In this document: positions 22,801 to 33,969 of the stretch, one piece after another
Numbering within the stretch: position 1 is the stretch's first letter
Layout: each line of letters opens with the position of its first letter
DNA from: Closterium sp. NIES-65
Lineage: Eukaryota; Streptophyta; Zygnematophyceae; Desmidiales; Closteriaceae
Length of the DNA stretch: 64,000 nucleotides
Direction of reading: 5' to 3'
Assembly: GCA_948144175.1 (NCBI GenBank)
Contig: CANXME010000853.1
Location: 620,001 to 684,000, forward strand
Notes under the pieces: model-generated
The model's database searches: none
What the model saw: the letters and a program-made list of their open reading frames with translations, nothing else
What the model was told of the DNA's origin: nothing
Position numbers and translations under genes: made by a program

Positions 22801-24797
22801 CAGGACCAGACCTGGACGCTGCAGCAAACACCTGACCCGACGCAGCTACCTGACCAGACGCAGGAGGAGGAGACGGAACAGTGAGTGTGTACAGGCTCGA
22901 CCCCGGCCCACGTGTGAACGTGGTCAAGTGTCGACCGGTGTCCGCGTCCGTGCAGTGGGTGTCCCGTCGGCGCGCAGGGGTGAACTGGTCAACCCCTGCA
23001 TCCTGTAGGTCAGCACCCGCCACCAAGTTCGTAGAGAACGAGGGTAGGTAGAGACCGGACAGGGAGCCAGACGGGACCGCAGGGCACGGAAGGAAAGTGG
23101 AGTGGCGAGCTAGAACAGGACCCCCAGAAGGGTCCGCCAGGGAGACTGCCACTGGCCGACTAAGCGGCGTGAGTGTGGTGCAGTCCCGAAAGAAGGAGCG
23201 AGACGCTCCTGAGTCAAGAGTGAAGGTGAGAGAGGGCGGAGCCGACGCAGTACCTGAGAGAGCAGACTCACCAGCACCTGAGGACACAGACTCACTGGCA
23301 CCTAGAGCGACAGCCTCACCAGCACCTGGAGCAGCAGCCTCAACAGCACCTAGAGCCGCAGTACCAATGCCCAGGTCGGGCGGGAAACACCGGTAACAGT
23401 CACCCTCCTCACTAATAGTCACAGCATACATGGCACGAAGAATAGCATCAAAGTCAAGATCAAAGATAGATACTCCTGCCCTAGACAGCTGGTCCCAGCG
23501 AGGGATCTCAGAGGCGTCAGGAAACTGGCGGCGCCAAGCGTCAGTCAGGCGGCCGAAGCAGCGCTGGGTGGAGTATGGACCACCACACGGCTCACCCGCA
23601 CGGTCGCTAGTGCGCAGGACGTAGGTGCACGGACCAGTACCCCCACCCCTCTGACGTGCAGCGTACCACTCACGGAGCTGCTGCGGGGAGAGGGTCTCCT
23701 GACCACGATGCTGCTGCTGCTGCTGGCGCTGATCACCACCGGAGCCACTCCTCCGCGACGAGCCACGACCTCCGCCGCCGCCTCCTCCGCCGCCGCCGCC
23801 ACCACATCCGCTGCCACCGCCACTCCCACCGTCGCCGCCGCCACCGCCGCCTCCGCCTCCACTCCCACCACCACCGCCGCTGCCGCCCCTGCCTACACTG
23901 CCGCCGCTGACACCTCCACTCCCGCCACCACTCCCGCGACCACCCTCACCTCCTCCGCTGCCTCCACCGCCGCCTCCACCGCCCCCGCCGCCTCCACCAC
24001 CGCCCCTGCCCCCTTTGCCCCTGCCAGGGCGACGTCTCCCACTGGGGGCAGACGCCGCACCGACCGACTCAAAACCAACTAGGTCGGCCGTAGCAGCAGA
24101 GGCGACAGAGGGCAGGAGGGGGGAGGGGGAACACCCCTCAAAGATGGGGATGCGCGGGTCACCACGAGAGGCCCCTACAGCGAGAATGCTCTTCTCGGCT
24201 GCTAGGAGGGACTTCTCGAGGAGGTCAACAGTGAGAGTGGTGGGGCAGACTGAGAGGAAGTCGTCCCTGACTCCGCGAAGGGAGTCAGGGAGGCGGGTGA
24301 TAATGTAGTAGAGAGTGAAGTACATGGGGGGGGGGGTTCTTGGCGCAGAACTCAGCAGGAAGCGCAGCGCGGAAGCGAGCGTCACTAGTGCGCAGGTGGG
24401 TAATGAGGTCGGCGATTGTGGCAAAAGAAGCAAGGTCGGGAAAGAGGTACGATAGCATGAGGCGGCTCAGTGCAGCAGTGGCAGGGGAGGAGTAGCGTGC
24501 AATAACGGCGTCGTACAAGGTCTGAGCACTCTTGTACGACCCAAAGTGTGCACGCTCAGAGGGAGGGAGGTGGCGACGCACAGCAATACGTGCAGCAGCA
24601 TCGCGTGTGGCCCACTGTGAGCGAACAGTGGCATCCTCGGTAGCAGCAGGGGCGGGAGAGGCACCAGAAGTGAGATCAAAGAGAGAGAGGCCGTCAGCTC
24701 TGTCGCTCTGTAGGAAAAGCAGCAGGTCGTCTACCCACACGTAAAAGTCGATGGCTCTGCCCTCAGCGTCAAAGGTGAGGACACTGGGGGTAGCCAT
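19868..24797 (-). pseudogene. Gag-Pol of element 2, reverse transcriptase deleted
   Basis: Starts at ATG 24797 (MATPSVLTFDAEG, the same start as elements 3 and 4). Gag runs to about 24050, then a poly-glycine tract (about 23730-24030), then the cysteine/histidine block CTYVLRTSDRAGEPC near 23600. The protease DSGAS motif is near 23210, the pre-integrase HHRMGHPSL near 22745, and integrase with MDVWGP, DRGGEF and NGIAERRIG spans 22550-22220. The linker has repeated GGAEPG units. Then, right after YSSQWQ near 20385, the frame jumps to RNase H (GHSDASWADDQ, SCEAE, YVDNKA, DVFTKAL), missing about 1 kb that includes YVDD. The jump keeps the frame. Breaks: G-run frameshift near 24330, TGA at 22634, TAG at 22097. 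Confidence 0.9.
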
Positions 24798-24837
24798 GAC
24801 AGCAGTAGGGTGAGGGCAGTGCGGAGAGTAAAGCTCA

Positions 24838-25510
24838 GTGCTCACCAGACAGGGCAGTGCAGGCGGCTCGGGCGGCTTAGGCGGCTCGGCGGCTCGGCTG
24901 CTGGGCGGCTCGGGCGGCTCGGCGGCTCAGGCGGCTCGGGCGGCTCGGCTGCAAGGGGGGCTCGGCTGCTGGGGCGGCTCGGCTGCTGGGGCGGCTCGGC
25001 TGCTGGGGCGGCTCGGCTGCTGGGGCGGCTCGGCTGCTGGGGCGGCTCGGCTGCTGGGGCGGCTCAGCTGCTGGGCCGGGAGATGCAGAGGCGGGGCCGT
25101 CAGGGGCAGTGGCGGGGCCGGTAGGTGAAGCGGCGGGGCCGTCAGGTACAGCAGCGGGGCCGGCAGGTGTAGCGGCGGGGTCGGTAGGTGCAGTGGCAGG
25201 GCCGTCAGAGGGGACGGCGGGGCCGTCAGGTGCAGCGGCGGGGCCGTCTGAAGCAGCGGCGGGGCCGTCAGAGGGGACGGCGGGGCCGTCAGGTGCAGCG
25301 GCGGGGCCGTCTGAAGCAGCGGCGGGGCCGGCAGAGGGGACAGCGGGGCCGTTGAGTGCAGCGGCGGGGCCGACAGAGGTGACGGCGGGGCCGTCGGGTG
25401 CAGCGGCGGGGCCGGTAGAGGGGACGGCGGGGCCGTCGCAGGCGATCGCGGGGCCGTCAGAGACGGCGCCGGCGTCGCGAGGGTCAGAGGGGGCGGCGCG
25501 CGACTGGAGG
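24838..25510. repeat. GC-rich leader minisatellites of element 2
   Basis: 24838-25075 repeats a 17-18-bp unit GGCTCGGCTGCTGGGGC. 25080-25510 repeats a 21-bp unit GGGGCCGTCAGGTGCAGCGG about 20 times. The block lies between primer-binding site and gag. Frames through it read as AAGPSG heptads and are not taken as genes. Confidence 0.9.
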
Positions 25511-25715
25511 GCGGCACGCGCGACGCGGCGCGGCCGTCTAGGGCGGCGCGACGAGGCCGCGTAGGTGGCGCGCCAAAAAATCGAGGGTGGCTCGACGAGA
25601 TCGGGCCGCCAAAGGAAAAAAAAAAGGCCGAGCGCGACTCGGGCTAGGGCAGAGCGCGCTCCGGGCAGGACTGAATAGTAGGTGGGCCCTAGGAACAGTT
25701 CCCACTAGGGAACCT

Positions 25716-25727
25716 GCTCTGATACCA
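25716..25727 (-). promoter_or_regulatory. Primer-binding site of element 2
   Basis: The minus strand reads TGGTATCAGAGC directly after the LTR, the classical plant copia match to the 3' end of initiator-Met tRNA. Confidence 0.92.
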
Positions 25728-25863
25728 TGTTGAGATAGAGGCGAGGAATGATGCACTATGGAATGAAAGAAGTACAAGTACCAACCCTAATTGCGTTGTA
25801 CCCCCTATGGGCTACCCCACTACAGCCTACATATATGCATCAGCAATATATAATCATCTGACA
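25728..25863 (-). repeat. 5' LTR of element 2
   Basis: 136 bp, about four substitutions from the other LTR. Ends at CTGACA before the CAAAC duplication. Confidence 0.95.
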
Positions 25864-25868
25864 CAAAC

Positions 25869-26430
25869 CTGTTCCTATGGCAAGGTAATTGATTGAGATA
25901 CCCTAATGTGTGAAGAAATGGTTCTAAAAGATACAATCAGACGATGAAACGGTGACATGTTGCGTACTGGCCTATCCTTGCACAGTTTCAGGCCATGAAA
26001 CGCACAAACAAGCGTCACGTGATGCTTAGTTGTGCGAATGAGTTCAAACTAGGTCTTATGGCTTGGTAATTGATTGAATTACCTGATTGTGTGAAGAAAT
26101 GGCTCTAAAAAAAACAACCAGACGATGAAACAGTAACATGTTGCGTACTGGCCTATCCTTGCACAGTTTCTAGCCATCGAAAGCACGAACAAGCGTCACA
26201 TGCTGCGTAGTTGTGCGAATGAGTTCAAACAAGTTCCTATGGCTAGGTAATTGATTGAAATACCCGAATGCTTGAAGAAATGGTGCTAAAAAAGACAACC
26301 AGACGATGAAACGGTGACATGCTGCGTACTAGCCTATCCTTGTACAGTTTCAAGCCATCGAACGCACGAACAAGCGTCACGTGCTGCGTAGATGTGGGAA
26401 TGAACTCAGTGGTAAAGCCGGTTAGACCGA
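25869..26430 (-). repeat. ~181-bp satellite array, inverted orientation, part 2
   Basis: About three units, phased on GTTCCTATGGC at 25871, 26050 (variant) and 26233. They continue the array split by element 2 and stop within GAATGAACTCAG near 26405. Confidence 0.9.
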
Positions 26431-26501
26431 CTCGCCAATAAGTAGGGTATTGTAGCTGAAAAAAAGACAAACACTGTAAACACATCCAATATCGTACCAC
26501 A

Positions 26502-26633
26502 TGTCAGAGTATTATAGCTGATGCATGTTTGTAGGCTATAGTGGGGTAGCACATATGGGGTACAGGGTTTCTAGGGTTGTATTTGTACCCAATCTTTCCT
26601 TAGTCATTCTCATTCCTGTTCATTCTATTCACA
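26502..26633 (+). repeat. 5' LTR of element 3
   Basis: 132 bp, TGTCAGAGTATTATAG to TTCTATTCACA, with core GTAGGCTATAGTGGGGTAG. Confidence 0.95.
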
Positions 26634-26650
26634 TGGTATAGAGCGGGTCC
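26634..26650 (+). promoter_or_regulatory. Primer-binding region of element 3 (variant)
   Basis: TGGTATAGAGCGGGTCC adjoins the LTR. Compared with TGGTATCAGAGC it lacks one base. Element 4 has the same sequence, so the variant is a family trait. Confidence 0.7.
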
Positions 26651-26929
26651 CTCCTAAGGACCGTTTTTTTTAAGGGCCCACCCACGATTTTTTTTTCTGT
26701 CCGGAGCGCGCCCTATTCTCCCCGAGGCGCGCTCCCCCTAGTGCTTGTCGCGCGGCCCTTGTGGCGCCCCGAGAGTCGCGCGCGCGACTCCCTTTTTTTT
26801 TTTCGCGCGCGCGGCCCGGGTCCCACGTAGCGCTGGCCTTACGGCCGCGCCGCGCCGCCCTCTCGGCTCTGCCGCGCCGCGCCGCCCTCACGCCGGCCGC
26901 GCGGCCTCTTCGTCGCTGCAGCGGGCCCC

Positions 26930-27610
26930 GTCACCTGACGGCCCCGCCGTCCTACTCCCGGCCCCGCCGCTGCACCCTGCCGGCCCCGCCGCTGCACCTC
27001 TGTCGGCCCCGCCGCTGCACCCTAAAGGCCCCGCCGTCCCCTGTCACGGCCCTGCCGTCCCCTGTCACGGCCCCGCCGCTGCACCCTGACGGCCCCGCCA
27101 CTGCACCAGTCGGCCCCGCCGCTGCACCCTGACGGCCCCGCCGTCCCCTGTCCCGGCCCCGCCGCTGCACCCTGCCGGCCTCGCCGCTGCACCCTGACGG
27201 CCCCGCCGCTGCACCCTGACGGCCCCGCCGTCCCCTGTCCCGGCCCCGCCGCTGCACCCTGCCGGCCCCGCCGCTGCACCCTGACGGCCCCGCCGTCCCC
27301 TGTCACGGCCCCGCCGCTGCACCTTGCCGGCCCCGCCGCTGCACCTTGCCGGCCCCGCCGCTGCACCCTGACGGCCCCGCCGTCCCCTGTCCCGGCCCCG
27401 TTCTGCACCCGAGCCGCCCTGCCGCCGAGCCGCCCGGGAGCCGAGCCGCCCTGCACCCGAGCCGCCCTGCCGCCGAGCAGCCCGGGAGCCGAGCCGCCCT
27501 GCACCCGAGCCGCCCTGCCGCCGAGCCGCCCGGGCGCCGAGCCGCCCTGCACCCGAGCCGCCCTGCCGCCGAGCCGCCCGGGAGCCGAGCCGCCCAGCAG
27601 CCGAGTCGCT
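26930..27610. repeat. GC-rich leader minisatellites of element 3
   Basis: 26930-27400 is built of GGCCCCGCCGCTGCACCCTG units (about 21 bp, with a CCGTCCCCTGTC variant). 27400-27605 is a longer unit, CGAGCCGCCCTGCCGCCGAG and neighbours, about 59-60 bp. They lie between the primer-binding site and gag. Confidence 0.9.
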
Positions 27611-27725
27611 GAGTCGCCGAGCCGCCCTTCTGCAGATTTTCCCGGCCTGCCCTGCCTGGTGAGCACAGTCGCACTGTCACTGCGTGCTCTTCCCCTACTG
27701 CTTGCACTGCTTCGCTATCGTCGTC

Positions 27726-30700
27726 ATGGCTACCCCTAGTGTCCTAGCTTTTGACGCTGAGGGTCGCGCCATTGATTTTGAGGTCAGGTTAGTGTCAGAT
27801 TATTATAGTGTGACAGGGCTGACAGCCTTTCTCTCTTTGACCTCACCTTTGGCGCCTCTCCTGCTCCTGCTGCTGATGCTGATCCCACTGTCCGCTCTCA
27901 GTGGGCCACCCGCGATGCTACTGCACGTCTTGCTGTGCGTCGCCACCTCCCTACCTCTGAGCGTGCGCACTTTAGTCAGTACAAGAGTGCTCAGACCTTG
28001 TACGACGCTGTAGTTGCGCGCTACTCCTCCCCTGCCACTGCTGCACTGAGCCGTCTCATGCTTCCCTACCTCTTTCCTGACCTCTCTGCCTTTCCTACTG
28101 TCACTGACCTCATTACGCACCTCCGCACTAGCGACACTCGCTACCGCGCCGCCCTTCCTGCTGAGTTCTGCGCTAAGAACCCACCCCCCATGTACATCGC
28201 TCTCTACTACATAGTTGCGCGCCTCCCTGACTCCCTTCGCGTCGTCAGGGACCACTTTCTCGCAGTCTGTCCCACCACCCTCACCGTCGACCTCCTCGAG
28301 AAGGCCCTCCTCGCAGCGGAGAAGAGCATAGTCGCTGTAGGTGCTTCTCGTGGTGACCCTCGCACCCCCATCTTTGAGGGGTGCTCTCCTTCCCCCTTGC
28401 TGCCTTCTGTTGCCTCTGCTGCTGCTGCCGACCTGCTTGGTCTTGAGTCGGTCGGCGCGGCGTCTACCCCTAGTGGGAGACGTCGCTCCAGCAAGGGCAA
28501 GGGGGGCAAGGGCGCAGGTGGAGCTGGAGGAAGCGGTGGCGGTGGCGGCGGTGGCGGCGGAGGGAGTGGGGGTGGCGGCGGGACTAGTGGCGGGGGTGGT
28601 GGTGGTGGTGGCAGCAGCGGCGGAGACGGTGGTGGTGGTGCCAGCGGTGGTGGTGGAGGCGGCGGCGGGGGTGGAGGCGGCAGAGGTGGAGGGGGTGGAG
28701 GCGGCAGCGGAGAGGCGGTGGTGGTGGAGGAGGTGGAGCTGGTCGGGGTGGTACCCAGCAGCGTAGCGGCGGTGGTGGTGGCCAGCGCTCGCAGCGGCAG
28801 CAGCAGCACCGCTCGCGGGACATCCCTCCGCCTCAGCAGCTTCGTGAGTGGTACGCTGGGCGTCAGAGGGGTGGGGGTACTGGTCCCTGCACCTACGTTC
28901 TTCGTTCCAGCGACCGCGCGGGTGAGCAGTGTGGGGGTGCCCACGCCACCCAGCGCTGCTTTGGCCGCCTGACGGACGCTTGGCGTCGGCAGTTCCCTGG
29001 GGCTAGTGAGATCCCTCGCTGGGATGAGCTTCTAAGGGCTGGTGTAGCGATCTTTGATCTTGATTTTGATGCTATCCTTGCTGCTATGTATGCTGTGGAT
29101 TAGAGTGAGGAGAATGAGGGTTACCGGTGTTTCCAGCCCGACCCGGGCATTGGTACTGCTGCGCTAGGTGCTTGTGAGGCTGCTGCTCTAGGTGCCAGTG
29201 CGACTGCGCTCTCAGGTACTGGTGAGACTCCGCTCTCAGGTACTGCGTCGTCCTCGTCCTCCCTCACTTTCACACTTGACTCCGGGGCTTCTCGCTCCTT
29301 CTTTCGAGACCGCACTACCCTTACGCCGCTCGGCCGGCCGGTTGCGGTCTCCCTTGCTGACCCCTCTGGGGGTCCTATCCTTTCTCACTTCTCCACTGTC
29401 CTCCCGTGTCCGGCTGCCCCTTCGGGCACCCTGTCTGGTCTGTACCTTCCCTCGTTCTCTACGAACTTGGTGAGTGGAGCGGACCTGCAGGATGTGGGGG
29501 TTCACCAGTTCACTCCTGCGAGTCAGCGGGTGACCCACTACACGGAGGCACGCACAGGCCGACACCTGGCCACGTTCTCGCGTCGGCCGGGGTCGAGTCT
29601 CTACACCCTGACCGTTGAGTCTCCTCCTGTCCCTGCTTCTGGTCAGGTGGCTGCGTCGGGTCAGGTGCTTGCTGCTGCGTCCCGGTCAGGTCCTGAGTCT
29701 GCCCCCTGTTCTTGTCGCCTCCTGTCTCACGAGACTCTCCTGTGGCACCACCGTCTTGGCCACCCCTCCTTGCCCCGTCTTCGGAGCATGGCTTCCCGTG
29801 TCCTTGTCTCTGGTCTTCCCCAGTCTCTCCCTCCTCTCCCCTCCGGGCCAGGACCTTCCTGTGTCCCCTGTGTCGAGGGTTGCCTCCGGGCTACTCCTCA
29901 CTCCTCCCACTTCCCCCCGACAGAGGCTCCCCTGCAGACGCTTCACATGGATGTGTGGGGCCCAGCCCCCGTCCGTGGGCAGGGTTACGAGCGCTACTTC
30001 CTGTTGGTGGTTGACGACTACTCGCGTTACATCACAGTCCTCCCCTTGCGCAGCAAGGGTGCGGTCACTGAGGTGCTGATCGACTGGATCCGCGAGGCTC
30101 GTCTCTAGCTCAGGAAGAGCTTCGGCTCGGACTTTCCTTTTCTGCGTCTGCACTCGGACAGAGGCGAAGAGTTCTCTTCTCGCCTTCTGCGAGACTACTG
30201 TCGTGCACGGGGGACCCGCCAGACCTTCACGCTTCCGGACTCACCACAGCAAAATGGGATTGCTGAGCGCCGCATTGGCATGGTCATGGATGTCGCTCGT
30301 ACGTCCATGATGCATGCGGCTGCCCCCCATTTTCTGTGGCCGTTTGCGGTGAGGTACGCGGCGCATCAGCTCAACCTTCACCCCCGGGTCTCTCGGCCTG
30401 CGATGTCCCCAGCCTTGCTGTGGACGGGGAAGGTTGGCGATGCGTCTGTGTTCCGTGTCTGGGGATCTCGGGCGTTTGTCCGCGACTTGTCTGCCGACAA
30501 GCTGTCCCCTCGTGCTGCTCCCTGTGTCTTCCTTGGCTTCCCCACTGAGGCCCCAGGGTGGCAGTTTTACCACCCCTCCTCTCGTCGTGTTCTGTCCTCC
30601 CAGGACGTCACGTTCGACGAGTCAGTCCCCTTCTACCGTCTCTTCCCCTACCGCACTCCTTCCCTCCCCCCTCCCCCGGACTTCCTTGTGCCGGTTCCCC

Positions 30701-33621
30701 CCCCGGTAGACCCCCTCCCTCCTTAGGTTCCTGCCCCCTTAGGTGTGTCCCAGGTAGACGCCGTTGACCCGGTCGAGGTTACTGGTGACTCTGGTGCTGC
30801 TGCGGGTGCTGAGCGTGGGGGTGCTGACTCTGGGGGTGCTGTGCGCGGGGGTGCTGAACCTGGGGGTGCTACTGCTGTGGGTGCTGGGCCTGAGGGTGCT
30901 ACTGCGGAGGGTGCGGAGCCTAGGGGTGCTGAGCCTGGGGGTGCTGTGCCTGGAGGTGCTGGGTCTGGGGGTGCTGGGTCGGGAGCTGCTGAGCCTGGGG
31001 GTGCTGAGCTGAGAGCTGCTGAGCCTGGGGGTGCTGCGTCTGGAGCTGCTGAGCCTGGGGTTTCTCCTGCTGCTGCGTCTCGCCGGGAGCCCCTCTCTCC
31101 ACAGGAGCTGCGCGAGTGGTTCGCTCGCCGCTGGAGGCGTGCTGCTGAGTCTGGAGGTTCTGCTGGAGCTGGAGCTGGAGCTTCTTCGACCGTCGAGGGT
31201 GCGGGTGCTGCCGGTTCCGGAGCTGCTGGACCTGCGGGTCCTCCTGGAGCTGGAGCTGCTGAGGGCGTTGGTGCTGAGCCTACTGCTGTTGGTCCTGCCG
31301 CTCGAGGTGTGGGTGGCGCTGGTGCTGTCGCTGACGGTGCTGGTGGTGTCCCTGCTGAGTCTGGAGCTGCCGCGCGGCCTCGGCCGTACTTCGTTCCGCT
31401 CCTGCAGCAGGTTCTTGGTCTTTCTCCTCTAGTAGAGGGTCCACCGCCTGTCCAGTCGCAGTCCCTGCTGGAGCCTTCCTCTCCACTGCCTGCTCCCTCT
31501 CCTTACACTGGTCCTACTGGAGGTCTTGCTGAGCGTCGTGAGCCTGCGTCTCGTCCCGCGTCGCCTGTTCGTGCTGCTCGCGCTAGTGGTCGCAGTTCGC
31601 GTCAGCGTCCTCCTCCTGTCCCTGGCACGCACCGGATGTCTTTGCGTCCGTCCACTGCTCCTCTGCGTGCCCCTTTGCCTTCTCCTCCTGAGTCCTCTCT
31701 TCCTGCGCTTGCCGACCCTGAGTCAGACTCTCTTCGTGCTGCCAGTCCTACTGTCACGCGTCTGCTTGCTACTATCGTCACTGACCCCTCTTTTGAGTCC
31801 ACTGCTGCGTCTGCTCTAGTCGCTGAGCTCGTCGACTTTGCTGCTCGCTGTCGTCTCGACTACGCTGCTAGTCTTGTTGCTGAGTCTGCGTCTGTCTGTC
31901 CTCCGTCCGTCGGGGGTGAGTGTGTTCTTGGCACGGACGTCCTAGAGGACAGGCAGGAGGAGTTACAGTGTCTAGCGGCTGCTTCACCTCATCTCGCGTC
32001 TGTACTGCTTGCCCCTGAGGGAGACCCGGATGCACTAGACATCCCGACTCCGCGTTCTTACGCGGAGGCCGTAGAGGGTCCCTACTCCTCTCAGTGGCAG
32101 GCAGCTATGGATGCAGAGATGGCTTCCTGGAAGTCCACAGGCACCTACGTTGACGCGGTTCCCCCTCCTCGGGCGAACATCGTCAGTGGCATGTGGATCT
32201 TCAGGGTGAAGCGGCCGCCGGGCTCTCCACCTGTCTTCAAGGCACGGTACGTTGCTCGTGGCTTCAGTCAGCGGCAGGGAGTTGACTACTTTCAGACCTT
32301 CTCTCCCACCCCGAAGATGACTACTCTTCGGGTGCTGCTGCACATAGCCGCTCAGCGCGACTACGAGCTTCACTCTCTCGACTTCAGCACTGCGTTCTTG
32401 CAGGGTAGCCTGCACGAGGAGATCTGGCTTCGCCGTCCACCTGGCTTCACTGGGACTTTCCCTCCTGGCACCCAGTAGAGCCTCCGACGGCCAGTCTACC
32501 GTCTCCGCCAGGCACCGCGTGAGTGGCACGACACACTGAGGACTACGCTTGCAGCTCTTGGGTTTGCTCCTTCTACTGCTGACCCGTCGCTGTTTCTTCG
32601 CACCGACACTTCCCTGCCGCCGTTTTACATCCTCGTGTACGTCGACGACTTGGTCTTTGCCACAGCGGACACTGCTGGACTCGCCTACGTGAAGTCCGAG
32701 CTGCTGAAGAGACACACGTGCACAGACCTGGGTGAACTGCGCAGCTACCTTGGCTTGCAGATCACTCGGGACAGAGCACGCCGCACCATTACCTTGACTC
32801 AGTCACACATGGTGCAGCAGGTCCTTCAGCGCTTCGGCTTCACGTACTCCTCGCCTCAGGCCACTCCTCTGCCTACTCGCCACTCACTCTCAGCTCTGCC
32901 TTCGGATGAGTCTGTAGAGTCGAGTGGTCCGTATGCAGAGCTTGTTGGCTGCCTCATGTACCTGATGACCTGCACACGACCTGACCTTGCATACCCTCTG
33001 AGCATTCTTGCACGCTATGTTGCTCCTGGGAGACACAGACCGGAGCACATGGCTGCAGCGAAGAGGGTATTGCGCTACCTGTGCAGTACGTCGGGCATGG
33101 GGCTAGTGCTTGGAGGGCGGAGTCCAGTGGTCCTTACCGGCCACGCGGACGCTTCTTGGGCTGACGACCAGGCTACGCAGCGGTCGTCACAGGGTTACAC
33201 CTTCAGCCTTGGTTCCGGCTCTGTCTCGTGGCGGTCTACTCGCTCGTCTTCGGTTCTCGGCTCCAGTTGTGAGGCTGAGACCTACGCCGGGGCCATGGCT
33301 GCACAGGAGCTTCGCTGGCTCACCTACCTGCTGACTGACCTTGGAGAGTCGCCTCGTTCTCCTCCAGTGCTGTACGTAGACAACAAGGCCATGCTGGCCT
33401 TGTGTCGAGAGCAGCGCTTGGAGCACAGAACGAAGCACATTGCTCTCCGCTACTTCCTTGCTCGTGAGCTGCAGCAGCGTGGTCAATTGCGACTTGCGTA
33501 CGTGGCCTCTGAGGCCAACACTGCTGATGTGTTCACCAAGGCACTCGCGCCTTGTGACCATCAGCGCTTTTGCACCCAGCTGGGTCTTGTACCTGTCTTG
33601 CCTCACTTGCTCTCCTCTTGA
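27726..33621 (+). pseudogene. Gag-Pol of element 3
   Basis: Same domain order as element 4: MATPSVLAFDAEG start, gag, poly-Gly (about 28510-28740), CTYVLRSSDRAGEQC finger, protease with intact DSGAS near 29280, pre-integrase HHRLGHPSL, integrase MDVWGP...NGIAERRIG. The GGAEPG linker, RT with LVYVDDLVF near 32640 and RNase H with GHADASWADD and YVDNKAM follow. Breaks relative to element 4: gag lacks a piece near 27785-27815, frameshifts lie there and in the poly-Gly/finger region, and there are stops at 29101, 30106, 30724 and 32476. Several are C-to-T or G-to-A changes. It ends at TGA 33619-33621 as element 4 does at 48901. Confidence 0.92.
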
Positions 33622-33832
33622 CTTCACTTGTACTGTGACATATATATATATCTGCTCTTGTTTGTCTAGTTTTATATATATGTCTGTACTCCTGCATGTG
33701 AACTGGCCTCTGGCCCTGCTCTTGTGCTCGGACTGTGTGGTGACTTTGTGATCCACCCTGAGCTTTCTTTGCTTTGCTTTGCTTGACTGGTCTTGTGACC
33801 CCTTGTTCTCCCCCACTTAGCCTATGGGGGTG

Positions 33833-33964
33833 TGTCAGAGTATTATAGCTGATGCATGTTTGTAGGCTATAGTGGGGTAGCACATATGGGGTACAGGGTT
33901 TCTAGGGTTGTATTTGTACCCAATCTTTCCTTAGTCATTCTCATGCATGTTCATTCTTTTCACA
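33833..33964 (+). repeat. 3' LTR of element 3
   Basis: 132 bp, three substitutions from the 5' LTR, preceded by the G-rich tract CCTATGGGGGTG. Confidence 0.95.
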
Positions 33965-33969
33965 CCACA

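Larger units (their letters stand above)
19517..25863 (-). mobile_element. Copia element 2, RT-less, CAAAC target duplication
   Basis: LTRs of 136 bp at 19517-19652 and 25728-25863 differ at about four positions. CAAAC flanks both ends (19512-19516 and 25864-25868), and removing the element restores the satellite unit. The initiator-Met primer-binding site is at 25716-25727 and a G-rich polypurine tract (minus strand TATGGGGGTG) adjoins the left LTR. Order in its sense: leader minisatellite, gag, poly-Gly, protease, integrase, Pro/GGAEPG linker, RNase H. The RT domain is deleted. There is a frameshift at a G run near 24330 and stops at 22634 and 22097, so it is non-autonomous. Confidence 0.95.
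26502..33964 (+). mobile_element. Copia element 3, CCACA target duplication, decayed
   Basis: LTRs of 132 bp at 26502-26633 and 33833-33964 differ at three positions. CCACA flanks both ends (26497-26501 and 33965-33969). The site TGGTATAGAGCGGGTCC follows the 5' LTR, and GCCTATGGGGGTG precedes the 3' LTR. Internally it is the same family as element 4, with leader minisatellite, gag, poly-Gly, protease, integrase, linker, RT and RNase H all present but carrying stops and frameshifts. Confidence 0.95.

Noticed and set aside
28207..28944. Pro-rich 245-residue antisense frame
   Set aside because: Antisense of the poly-glycine tract in gag of element 3. The matching frame in element 4 is the same artefact.
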